53,133 bases of DNA from Terriglobia bacterium (GTDB lineage: Bacteria; Acidobacteriota; Terriglobia; Acidiferrales; UBA7541): the NCBI GenBank assembly GCA_020073705.1, contig JAIQES010000028.1:1-53133 (forward strand). The letters are read 5' to 3'. The notes below the pieces were generated by a model, which saw nothing but the letters and a program-made list of their open reading frames with translations, searched no databases and was not told the origin of the DNA. The position numbers were made by a program, and so were the translations under genes. Shown here in pieces: positions 1 through 6,626 of this stretch (positions within the stretch are counted from its first letter, which is position 1; each line of letters starts with the position of its first letter).

Positions 1-343
1 GGCGTGGCGGACGCTTCCAGCACGCCGATCGGCTAAGCAGTCGCGCGCCGTGTCTGGGAAATCGATGGGGGAAACCTCCGCTGCTTTCTCCTTTTCCCTT
101 TTGGTCACAGGAAGCGTACTCCGCGCAATCCGGCATTCGCCCGTGAAGGTGTTTCACGTCGAACGCCGCAACCATTTGGGACCGTAAACCTCTGTTCCAG
201 CTTTTCATTTCGTTTCGAAAGTGAGAGATGGTACCAGGCGCCGGATTCTGACCTGATAATCCAATGTCTCCGGTAGCGTGTTAATCTTCGGGGCAAGACC
301 ATCGTCTGATGACGAAAGCTCGTTTGACTAAAGGAGAAAGCGC
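1..343. other. Leading region, no complete gene
   Basis: No complete gene is visible. In plus frame 1 the window opens in a reading frame that stops with TAA at 34-36, so the first 36 bases could be the last codons of a gene cut by the window edge; this is too short to identify. The remainder up to the DinB start holds no convincing frame. The last bases contain a purine-rich ribosome binding site (AAAGGAG, about 331-337) for the next gene. Confidence 0.4.
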
Positions 344-880
344 ATGAATTACTATGGAGCCATGGAATTGGCCAGGAGTTTTCGCACCGTCCGCAAGAAT
401 ACGATCGCGATTGCTCAGGACTTTCCGGAAGAAAAATACGGTTTGCGGCCAGCCCCAAACACGCGAACCGTGGGTGAGCTGCTCGCACATATTGCACTGG
501 CGTACAACTTTCAGCACCAAGTTCACGCGCAGGAACGCCGGTCTTCCCTTGTAGGATTCGACTTCCCATCGTTGATGCAGCGTTTGGGGGCGGAAGAAAA
601 GGTCCAAAGGAGCAAGGATCAGACGCTTGAGATGCTCCGCAGCTCTGGCGAGAAATGGGCTGGTTGGCTGGAAGGACTTACGGAAAGTTTCCTGGCAGAG
701 CGTGTTGAGATGCCTGCAGGGGCGACCCCCACATCAAAATCGCGCTTCGAAATGATCCTTTCGGTCAAAGAACATGAAATGCACCACAGGGGCCAACTGA
801 TGCTCATAGAGCGGATGGTAGGCATCGTGCCCCATTTAACTCGCGAGATGCAGGTCCGCATGGGCATTGCCCGCACGTAA
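344..880 (+). CDS. DinB family protein
   Basis: A 178-residue protein of the DinB/YfiT-like four-helix-bundle superfamily, whose members bind a divalent metal through three histidines and often act as thiol-dependent enzymes; the substrate here is unknown. Visible support is the helix with GELLAHIALAYNFQH near residues 45-60 and a late HEMHHRGQL segment near residues 145-153, which supply the expected histidines, plus the usual length of about 150-180 residues. The ATG at 344 follows AAAGGAG at the right spacing. It appears to be monocistronic. No signal peptide or membrane segment is seen, so it should be cytoplasmic. A second, dissimilar DinB protein lies at 24487-25005. Confidence 0.85.
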   Translation: MNYYGAMELARSFRTVRKNTIAIAQDFPEEKYGLRPAPNTRTVGELLAHIALAYNFQHQVHAQERRSSLVGFDFPSLMQRLGAEEKVQRSKDQTLEMLRSSGEKWAGWLEGLTESFLAERVEMPAGATPTSKSRFEMILSVKEHEMHHRGQLMLIERMVGIVPHLTREMQVRMGIART

Positions 881-898
881 GATCAATAACTTACGTGC
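873..898 (+). terminator. Inverted repeat at the end of the DinB gene
   Basis: A perfect 9-bp inverted repeat (GCACGTAAG at 873-881, CTTACGTGC at 890-898) with an 8-base loop overlaps the DinB stop codon. It could stop or stabilise the transcript, but no T-run follows, so a classical intrinsic terminator is not shown. Confidence 0.35.
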
Positions 899-1155
899 AG
901 TTGCAACCGGGAGAGACATCGTGCCACAAGTGACCACGCCAAAAGGCGTTAGCATCGGTCAAACGATTCCGCGAAGGGCCCTCCGCCGAGATGTAGTGAA
1001 GATTTGTGGCGCTGGCAGGCGCCGCAGACAGCAGTCTGCCGCAGTCCACCGATTGTTGATGAATCTGGTTTCAGCAGGTTTACGTTGAGCAACGCCATAA
1101 GGCAAGCGTCCCGCCTGGAGCTTAGAATTCCGCAACGTTGCCGGTCACGTCGATG

Positions 1156-1171
1156 TGTGACGCCGATCACA
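1156..1171. promoter_or_regulatory. CRP/FNR-family operator-like palindrome
   Basis: TGTGA-N6-TCACA, with both half sites perfect, matches the consensus bound by CRP-type regulators. It lies in a gene-free stretch about 500 bp before the cysteine desulfurase and about 35-50 bp upstream of a hairpin and terminator, so it may control an unannotated short transcript. A class II arrangement (centre at -41.5) would put the transcription start near 1205. No regulator gene of this family is in the window. Confidence 0.5.
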
Positions 1172-1204
1172 TCTTTTTGCCAGGAACCGTTGTAAAAAGT
1201 TCGC

Positions 1205-1328
1205 AATATGGGGATGTCATTTCATCCCCGATATACCGCGCTTGCGACGTCAACCTCACACACCCATTTGATGTCGCACTCGTGGAACGCACTTGGGGGG
1301 GCCGCCCTCGGCCCCCCGTTCTGTTTTC
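1205..1328 (+). ncRNA. Candidate small RNA of unknown class
   Basis: This stretch has no credible reading frame but contains a perfect 7-bp hairpin (GGGGATG at 1210-1216, CATCCCC at 1223-1229, 6-base loop) and ends in a strong intrinsic terminator. A CRP-type palindrome lies just upstream. Together these look like a short independent transcription unit of about 120 nt. The 5' end is inferred from the palindrome position only. No known RNA family was recognised. Confidence 0.3.
1296..1328 (+). terminator. Strong intrinsic terminator in a gene-free region
   Basis: A perfect 9-bp all-GC stem (GGGGGGCCG at 1296-1304, CGGCCCCCC at 1309-1317) with a 4-base loop is followed by GTTCTGTTTT. No protein gene ends upstream within 400 bp, so it presumably terminates a non-coding transcript. 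It also insulates the riboswitch promoter that follows. Confidence 0.7.
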
Positions 1329-1396
1329 CGAAGCGTTCCCCCTGCTCTTTCCCTCCTACGCTTTGTGAAATAATCCCACCCACTTACATTTTTTTC

Positions 1397-1426
1397 TTGA
1401 CTAGGCCGTCTGGACATCGCTATGAT
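1397..1426 (+). promoter_or_regulatory. Sigma-70 type promoter of the riboswitch transcript
   Basis: TTGACT (1397-1402) and TATGAT (1421-1426) are separated by 18 bp, placing the transcription start near 1433, about 35 nt before the SAM-I aptamer. Each box differs from consensus by a single base. Confidence 0.7.
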
Positions 1427-1466
1427 TAGCGCCACTCGGGCGATTTCGCCTGAGGTAAGCCGTAGT

Positions 1467-1574
1467 CTCATGCAGAGTGGCTGAGGGTAACGGGCCCTTA
1501 GAAGCCACGACAACCGGATCAGAAAATCCTGATCGTCCGGTGCCAATTCCCGCCCGGTTCGCGGGGGACATGAG
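1467..1574 (+). promoter_or_regulatory. SAM-I riboswitch aptamer
   Basis: The conserved core of the S-box (SAM-I) aptamer is readable in order: closing stem CTCATG (1467-1472) with CATGAG (1569-1574), GGCTGAGGG, GGGCCC, AGCC, CAACCGG, then CCGGTGCCAA and TTCC. The P1 3' strand can instead pair with the terminator region: GGGGG...ATGAG (1563-1574) is complementary to CTCATCCCCC (1594-1603). This gives the expected switch: with SAM bound, P1 forms and the terminator folds; without SAM, the antiterminator forms and the cysteine desulfurase is transcribed. Confidence 0.92.
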
Positions 1575-1591
1575 ATTCGGTGATGGATTAC

Positions 1592-1626
1592 GCCTCATCC
1601 CCCAAATCCGGATGAGGCTTTTTTTT
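1592..1626 (+). terminator. Riboswitch-controlled intrinsic terminator
   Basis: GCCTCATC (1592-1599) pairs with GATGAGGC (1611-1618) and is followed by eight T residues (1619-1626). It lies 40 bp before the desulfurase start and overlaps the predicted antiterminator, making it the expression platform of the SAM-I riboswitch. Confidence 0.92.
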
Positions 1627-1665
1627 GGCGCGCAGGGCCCAGCGCAGCCTGCACGGAGAAGAACG

Positions 1666-2874
1666 ATGGCATCGCGCATTTACTTTGATCATTCGGCTAC
1701 TACACCTATTGACCCGCGGGTAATGGTTGCCATGGAGCCTTTTCTCAACGGCTCTTTTGGTAATCCCTCGAGTCTGCACCGCGAAGGCCGGAAGGCACGG
1801 GCGGCGGTTGAGAAGGCAAGAGCGCAGGTGGCGGCGCTACTCGGCGCTGATTCTTCAGAGATCGTCTTTACGGGCAGCGGCACCGAAGCCGATAACCTAG
1901 CAATCCTGGGCGCGGTCCCGGCGAACGATGGCCCAAGCCATGTCGTGACGAGTTCCATTGAGCACGCTGGCGTGCTCGAACCCTGCCGCTTTCTGGAACG
2001 GTTTGGGACGAAGGTTACCTATCTGCCAGTCGACAACTACGGAATGGTCGATCCTCAGAGCCTGCATCGGGCACTGTGTGCTGAGACGCGCCTGGTCTCC
2101 GTCATGGCGGCAAACAATGTGATTGGAACTCTCCAGCCTCTTGCTGAACTCGCGCGGATTACCAAACAGCATGGCGCACTGTTCCACACGGACGCCATCC
2201 AGGCAGCGGGGAAGATTCCTTTGGATGTGAACCAACTGCCGGCCGATTTAATCTCACTGTCAGCGCACAAACTGCATGGCCCCAAAGGTGTCGGCGTGCT
2301 CTATGTGCGCCGTGGCGTAGAACTGAACCCGATTGTGTTTGGAGGAGGACAAGAACGCGGTCTGCGTTCAGCCACCGAAAACGTGGCAGGGATCGTAGGC
2401 TTCGGAGCAGCGGCTGCCCTGGCAAGGGAAGAAATGAAAGAGGAAACCACTCAACTGGTAGGGCTGCGGGAACGGATCCTTGCACGCCTCCGAGTGACCG
2501 TGCCACATGCTTACCTGATTGGCCATCCGGTCAAACGGCTGCCCGGCCACCTTTGCCTGGGTTTCAAGGGCCTGGAAGGCGAGGTGCTCAAGATCTTGCT
2601 GGGTCTTGATGAGAAGGGTGTGGCCGTCTCCTCCGGCAGCGCTTGCAGCGCGCACCATGCGGGCAATCCCTCGGAGATACTTCTGGCCATGGGATTCGAT
2701 CCCGAGCGTGCCCGAGGCTCACTACGCGTTACTCTTGGGCGGTTCAGCACCGATGACGAAGTGAATCGTTTCCTGGAAATCCTGCCGCGAGTTTTGGACT
2801 CGCTGAAACCTGCAGGGAACCGTCGCGAACAGCCGTTAAATGTAGAGATTGGTGAGACACAAGCAGCCGGCTAA
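1666..2874 (+). CDS. Cysteine desulfurase family protein (NifS/IscS class)
   Basis: A 402-residue PLP-dependent class V aminotransferase that should remove sulfur from L-cysteine as an enzyme persulfide, giving alanine. The N-terminus YFDHSATTP is diagnostic. Other landmarks are H100 of SIEHAGV, the DAIQAAG stretch (176-182), the PLP lysine K202 in SAHKLHGPKG, and the active-site loop SSGSACSAH with the persulfide cysteine at 327. ATG 1666 is chosen because it begins the family N-terminus and follows GGAGAA; an in-frame upstream extension would run back through the riboswitch. Expression is predicted to be repressed by SAM. With cysK and cysE downstream, the context is sulfur assimilation and delivery, although this position could also suit a catabolic or thiolation role. 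Confidence 0.92.
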   Translation: MASRIYFDHSATTPIDPRVMVAMEPFLNGSFGNPSSLHREGRKARAAVEKARAQVAALLGADSSEIVFTGSGTEADNLAILGAVPANDGPSHVVTSSIEHAGVLEPCRFLERFGTKVTYLPVDNYGMVDPQSLHRALCAETRLVSVMAANNVIGTLQPLAELARITKQHGALFHTDAIQAAGKIPLDVNQLPADLISLSAHKLHGPKGVGVLYVRRGVELNPIVFGGGQERGLRSATENVAGIVGFGAAAALAREEMKEETTQLVGLRERILARLRVTVPHAYLIGHPVKRLPGHLCLGFKGLEGEVLKILLGLDEKGVAVSSGSACSAHHAGNPSEILLAMGFDPERARGSLRVTLGRFSTDDEVNRFLEILPRVLDSLKPAGNRREQPLNVEIGETQAAG

Positions 2875-3264
2875 GGACTGCATGCGCCGCTGGGGCGGCG
2901 CACCGCGATCAGCATTTTTCTATTTCCCCCGAGGGATCAAAGTGCTATCGTATGGCGGCGTGATCTTCTTCGATGGCCTCAAATCACTGCCGAGTGACTG
3001 GGCGTGCGCTTGTTGTACGCACCATAGCAGAGGTTGTGGGCTGCACGAGGAACCCGGCAATAACTAGAAACTGGTTGAACTAAGGATTCCTCAGCGGCCT
3101 GCGATCTCCGAATCGCAGGTCTTTTCATTTAGGGGGATAGGGAACAGGAAGTTTCGGATCATTAGTCGAAGTCGCGCACGTCAGCAATCGTAGGTGCAAG
3201 CCAAATTCAGCCCACCCGGCAGGCGCTTTCTCTGCTGCTTGCTTCTGGTGAAAAGGAGAAGAGG
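2875..3264 (+). other. Gene-free cysK leader with an internal terminator
   Basis: The 390 bp between the desulfurase and cysK hold a GC-rich hairpin just after the desulfurase (GCGCCGC at 2884-2890 with GCGGCGC), a GTGCG/CGCAC hairpin near 3003-3022, and an intrinsic terminator at 3098-3130. The short open frame at 2849-3067 overlaps the desulfurase end and has no ribosome site, so I do not call it. No SAM-I or T-box consensus is present here. It may be a second structured leader, or simply terminator plus promoter. Confidence 0.4.
3098..3130 (+). terminator. Intrinsic terminator upstream of cysK
   Basis: A perfect 8-bp stem (CCTGCGAT at 3098-3105, ATCGCAGG at 3112-3119) is followed by TCTTTTCATTT. 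It lies 224 bp after the desulfurase stop and 135 bp before cysK, so cysK-cysE is probably a separate transcript or is attenuated here. Confidence 0.8.
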
Positions 3265-4230
3265 ATGAAAGTCGCCAAGGATATTACCGAGTTGATCGGG
3301 AATACCCCGTTAGTTCAGTTGAATAAAGTTTCTGCAGGTAGCAAGGCCACCGTGCTGGCGAAGCTGGAAGGGTTCAACCCGAATGCGAACGTGAAAGATC
3401 GTATCGGGGTCAGCATGATTGCGGAAGCCGAGCAAGCTGGGAAAATTCATCCCGGCAAGACGGTGCTCATTGAACCAACAAGCGGCAATACCGGCATTGG
3501 CCTGGCGTTCGTGGCTGCGGTTAAGGGCTATAAACTCATCTTGACCATGCCCGAGACAATGAGCCTAGAACGCCGTGTTCTGCTGAAAGCATTCGGGGCC
3601 GACATTGTCTTGACTCCCGGCGCTAAAGGAATGAATGGTGCAATACAGAAAGCCGAGGAGCTCACGGCGGCCACACCGAACAGTTACATGCCTCAACAGT
3701 TTAATAACCCTGCGAATCCCAAGATTCATTTTGAAACGACCGGTCCTGAAATTTGGAACGACACCGACGGCAAAGTCGATTTTCTGGTCTCGGGCATCGG
3801 GACGGGCGGGACACTCACTGGCGTTGCTGGATTCATCAAGCCGAAAAAGCCTTCATTCAAGGCTATTGCCGTTGAACCGGCCGAAAGCCCGGTGCTTTCC
3901 GGCGGCAAGCCGTCTCCCCACAAAATCCAGGGACTCGGGGCTGGATTCGTGCCGAAGGTCCTGCGAACCGATTACATCGATGAGATTCTCCAGGTATCGA
4001 GCCAAGATTCCATCGAGATGGCGCGCCGCTTGGCCCTCGAAGAGGGTCTGTTGGTCGGCATTTCCTCAGGTGCCGCGGTAGTCGCTGCGCTGCGGATCGC
4101 ACACCGAGAAGAAAATGCGGGAAAATTCATCGTCGTCGTGTTGCCAGACTTTGGCGAACGCTATTTGAGCAGTGCTCTTTTCGAAAATATAGCAAATGAA
4201 GCCCGACAAATGACCGCCGTTGTGGGGTAA
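3265..4230 (+). CDS. cysK: Cysteine synthase (O-acetylserine sulfhydrylase)
   Basis: Makes L-cysteine from O-acetylserine and sulfide using PLP, in the cytoplasm. The 321-residue length is typical. K44 in NANVKDRIG is the PLP lysine, [10 protein letters not shown] is the substrate loop, and GIGTGGT is the phosphate-binding glycine loop. The C-terminal SSGAA motif and DFGERYLSS complete the fold. The start follows AAAAGGAGAAGAGG. The stop is immediately followed by the cysE start, so the two are translated together; the CysE product feeds this enzyme directly, and the two proteins commonly form a complex. CysM is a less likely alternative given the CysK-type motifs and partner. Confidence 0.95.
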   Translation: MKVAKDITELIGNTPLVQLNKVSAGSKATVLAKLEGFNPNANVKDRIGVSMIAEAEQAGKIHPGKTVLIEPTSGNTGIGLAFVAAVKGYKLILTMPETMSLERRVLLKAFGADIVLTPGAKGMNGAIQKAEELTAATPNSYMPQQFNNPANPKIHFETTGPEIWNDTDGKVDFLVSGIGTGGTLTGVAGFIKPKKPSFKAIAVEPAESPVLSGGKPSPHKIQGLGAGFVPKVLRTDYIDEILQVSSQDSIEMARRLALEEGLLVGISSGAAVVAALRIAHREENAGKFIVVVLPDFGERYLSSALFENIANEARQMTAVVG

Positions 4231-4950
4231 GTGATGGGAGCTTTATTCAGTTCGATACGAGAGGAAGTCGCATCGGTCCTGGATCGCGACCCGGCCGCCA
4301 AGTCTGCGCTTGAGGTTGTATTGTGCTACCCGGGATTGCACGCAGTCTGGGCTTATCGGCTTACTCACTGGCTCTGGAACCACCACTTCAGGCTGCTTGC
4401 CCGATGGCTCTCACAGGTGGCAAGGTTGCTGACCGGGATCGAAATTCATCCGGGAGCGCAAATTGGGAGGCGATTGTTCATTGATCATGGCATGAGTGTT
4501 GTCATCGGAGAAACTTCGATCGTCGGCGATGACGTTACGTTGTATCAGGGCGCTACGCTCGGCGGTACCGGCAAGGAAAAGCTCAAGAGACATCCCACGA
4601 TTGGCAATGGAGTGGTCATCGGTGCGGGCGCTAAGGTTTTGGGCAACATTCGGGTGGGAGATAACTCCCGCGTGGGGGCCGGCTCCGTAGTCCTCCGGGA
4701 TGTCCCAGATGGTTCCACTGTCGTCGGAGTGCCTGGTCATATCATCCTGCGGCATGGCAAACGCGTCGTAATTACCGATCCGAAGCAGATCAATGATCCC
4801 CTGTCGGAAGCTCTCGTTGCTGTGGCATCCCAGGTGAAAAACTTAAGAGAAAGAGTTCAAAAGTTGGAAGGACACAAATCGATGGAACCAACGGAACCAG
4901 ATGTTCGGGACGAGCTTCAGGAAGTCATAGAAATCGATTACCAGATTTAG
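4231..4950 (+). CDS. cysE: Serine O-acetyltransferase
   Basis: Acetylates L-serine with acetyl-CoA to O-acetylserine, the substrate of the adjacent CysK. The 239-residue protein has the short N-terminal helical domain of the compact CysE type, then the left-handed beta-helix of hexapeptide repeats (about residues 75-180) containing [23 protein letters not shown] and [12 protein letters not shown], which carry the catalytic histidine and CoA loop. The junction reads TAAGTGATG: GTG 4231 directly abuts the cysK stop, and ATG 4234 is an equally possible start. The C-terminal tail after about residue 185 is longer than the minimal enzyme and includes a helical, possibly coiled stretch ([17 protein letters not shown]). 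Confidence 0.95.
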   Translation: MMGALFSSIREEVASVLDRDPAAKSALEVVLCYPGLHAVWAYRLTHWLWNHHFRLLARWLSQVARLLTGIEIHPGAQIGRRLFIDHGMSVVIGETSIVGDDVTLYQGATLGGTGKEKLKRHPTIGNGVVIGAGAKVLGNIRVGDNSRVGAGSVVLRDVPDGSTVVGVPGHIILRHGKRVVITDPKQINDPLSEALVAVASQVKNLRERVQKLEGHKSMEPTEPDVRDELQEVIEIDYQI

Positions 4951-4991
4951 ACGCAGCGTGCCGACACTTCCGGTCCATCTCAAGACCCAAT

Positions 4992-5020
4992 TTGACGGAA
5001 GGAGAGAAGTCGCGTAATCT
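4992..5020 (+). promoter_or_regulatory. tRNA operon promoter
   Basis: TTGACG (4992-4997) and TAATCT (5015-5020) with a 17-bp spacer lie 28 bp before tRNA-Val, a good sigma-70 arrangement for the two tRNA genes that follow. Confidence 0.65.
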
Positions 5021-5047
5021 ACTGTACGCAAAGGGCTAAGAAACGAT

Positions 5048-5123
5048 GGGCGGTTAGCTCAGCGGTTAGAGCGTCCGGTTTACACCCGGAAGGTCGTCCG
5101 TTCAAATCGGACACTGCCCACCA
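5048..5123 (+). tRNA. tRNA-Val (anticodon TAC)
   Basis: A 76-nt cloverleaf with acceptor GGGCGGT/ACTGCCC, D arm GCTC...GAGC, anticodon stem TCCGG/CCGGA with loop TTTACAC, T loop TTCAAAT and an encoded CCA end. The anticodon at loop positions 3-5 is TAC. Confidence 0.96.
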
Positions 5124-5141
5124 ACCAGGAATCATCAAAGC

Positions 5142-5218
5142 GGGGCCGTAGTTCAGTCGGTTAGAACGCCTGCCTGTCACGCAGGAGGTCGCGAGTTCGA
5201 GTCTCGTCGGCCCCGCCA
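5142..5218 (+). tRNA. tRNA-Asp (anticodon GTC)
   Basis: A 77-nt cloverleaf with acceptor GGGGCCG/CGGCCCC, discriminator G, anticodon stem CCTGC/GCAGG with loop CTGTCAC, T loop TTCGAGT and an encoded CCA. It lies 18 bp after tRNA-Val and is probably co-transcribed. The 271 bp that follow hold nothing recognised apart from a TATAAT hexamer at 5438-5443 with no good -35 box. Confidence 0.96.
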
Positions 5219-5489
5219 TATCTTTCCAAGTAGAATCAGTGAAGGCCAAACTGAGTCACTGCCCATCACTTCCCGCCGCCACTTCTTCGTGCCTGCGTGC
5301 CGCGTTCGATAACTTCTTCCTCCTCAGCAATTCGCTCATGTTGTTCTTAATGCAAATGATCAACAGCGAATCCCAGGAACCTGCCAAATAATATTTATGA
5401 CTCCAAAGCGGTCTGAAACATCTCATACAGGGTATCGTATAATTTATGAAGGCTGGGAATTTGCTCTTTTAAGAGGCGATAGGAGATTG

Positions 5490-6626
5490 ATGTCCCGTCT
5501 GCGTAAATTGCTTATTTTGATGTTCAGTTCCGCCATGATGTTCGCCGGCTGCGCGAAGAAAGACCCGCCGGCCATGACACGCCCACCGGCGCCGGTGTCG
5601 GTAGTTGCCGCAGTGACCAGGGACGTGCCCGTCTACCTGGACGAGGTCGGCCGGTGCGTCGCGAGGGAAGTGGTTTCTGTCCAACCCGAGGTCTCCGGCC
5701 GGATCACGGAGATCCATTTCACCGATGGCGCGGACTTGAAAAAAGGCGACGTACTTTTTACGATCGACCCGCGACCCTTCCAGGCACAGGTCAATGCCGC
5801 CGAGGCCAACCTCGCGCAGTCGAAGGCTGCACTAGATCTCGCCAGGATTCAGTTTGCCCGCGTCCAGGATCTGGTCGAGTCGAGAGCCATCGCGAGGCAG
5901 GATTATGACACCCGGAAGAATGCCGTCGATGTAGGCGAGGCGCAGGTCAAACAAAACGAGGCTGCCCTCGAGTCCGCGCGCTTGAATCTGGAGTACACAT
6001 CGATCCGCTCGCCCATCGATGGCCGCGCGGGGCGCCGCCTGGTCGATGTCGGGAACGTCGTGACCGCGAACAACACCGCGCTGCTGAGCATCGAGCGGTT
6101 GGACCCGATCTATGCCGACTTCACGGTCACCGAAAATGATTTCTCAACGGTGCAGCACAATGTGGAGAAGCGAGTCCTAAGGGTTGAGGTGCGCCTGCCG
6201 GAAGAACCGGACAAACCGATCTTCGGACAACTCACGTTTCTCGATAACACGGTGCAAAGCAGCAGTGGCACAGTGATGCTTCGCGCCACGGCGCCGAACA
6301 GCGGCCACCGCCTATGGCCGGGGCAATTTGTGAATGTCCGGCTTGTGCTCGCGACCCTGCCGAAGGCCGTGCTTGTGCCCGCGGAAGCGCCGCAAGACTC
6401 ATCGAAGGGTGCGTTCGTATACGTTGTCAAGCAAGACTCGACCGCCGAATTGAGGCCTGTGAAGCTAGGACAGCGGCAGGGTAATTTGATTGTCGTCGAA
6501 CAGGGGCTCCAGCCCGGGGAACGCGTGGTCATCAACGGGCAAATCGGCGTAATCCCGGGCGGCAAGGTGCGCGTGGACGCGAGTTCGCCTGCGGCGCCGG
6601 CGGCTCCTGGAGCGGGGAAATCGTGA
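5490..6626 (+). CDS. RND efflux periplasmic adaptor (membrane fusion protein, lipoprotein)
   Basis: Periplasmic adaptor joining the inner-membrane RND pump to the outer-membrane channel. The start is set at ATG 5490, behind AGGAG (5481-5485). It gives a lipoprotein signal with lipobox FAGC and acylated Cys21; an in-frame upstream ATG at 5397 would bury that signal. After the signal come a barrel-sandwich segment, a long alpha-helical hairpin rich in Ala, Gln and Glu (roughly residues 100-165), the second lipoyl half (YTSIRSPIDGRAG) and beta-barrel and membrane-proximal domains, as in MdtA/AcrA. The 378-residue length is typical. The stop overlaps the RND permease start by 4 bp, so the genes are translationally coupled. 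Confidence 0.93.
   Translation: MSRLRKLLILMFSSAMMFAGCAKKDPPAMTRPPAPVSVVAAVTRDVPVYLDEVGRCVAREVVSVQPEVSGRITEIHFTDGADLKKGDVLFTIDPRPFQAQVNAAEANLAQSKAALDLARIQFARVQDLVESRAIARQDYDTRKNAVDVGEAQVKQNEAALESARLNLEYTSIRSPIDGRAGRRLVDVGNVVTANNTALLSIERLDPIYADFTVTENDFSTVQHNVEKRVLRVEVRLPEEPDKPIFGQLTFLDNTVQSSSGTVMLRATAPNSGHRLWPGQFVNVRLVLATLPKAVLVPAEAPQDSSKGAFVYVVKQDSTAELRPVKLGQRQGNLIVVEQGLQPGERVVINGQIGVIPGGKVRVDASSPAAPAAPGAGKS

Noticed and set aside
867-1368. Several short open frames on both strands between DinB and the riboswitch
   Set aside because: They lack ribosome sites and family features, and they run through the hairpin and terminator; the region is better explained as non-coding.
2849-3067. 72-codon open frame overlapping the end of the desulfurase gene
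   Set aside because: No ribosome site, starts inside another gene, and no recognisable protein features; better explained as leader sequence.
2935-3130. Possible T-box leader before cysK
   Set aside because: The conserved T-box antiterminator sequence (GGGTGGNACCGCG type) is absent, so only an unclassified leader with terminator is supported.
5436-5492. TATAAT hexamer upstream of the efflux operon as a promoter
   Set aside because: The -10 box is perfect, but no -35 box is found at 16-18 bp; only a CTGAAA at 19 bp. Left as an unproven possibility.
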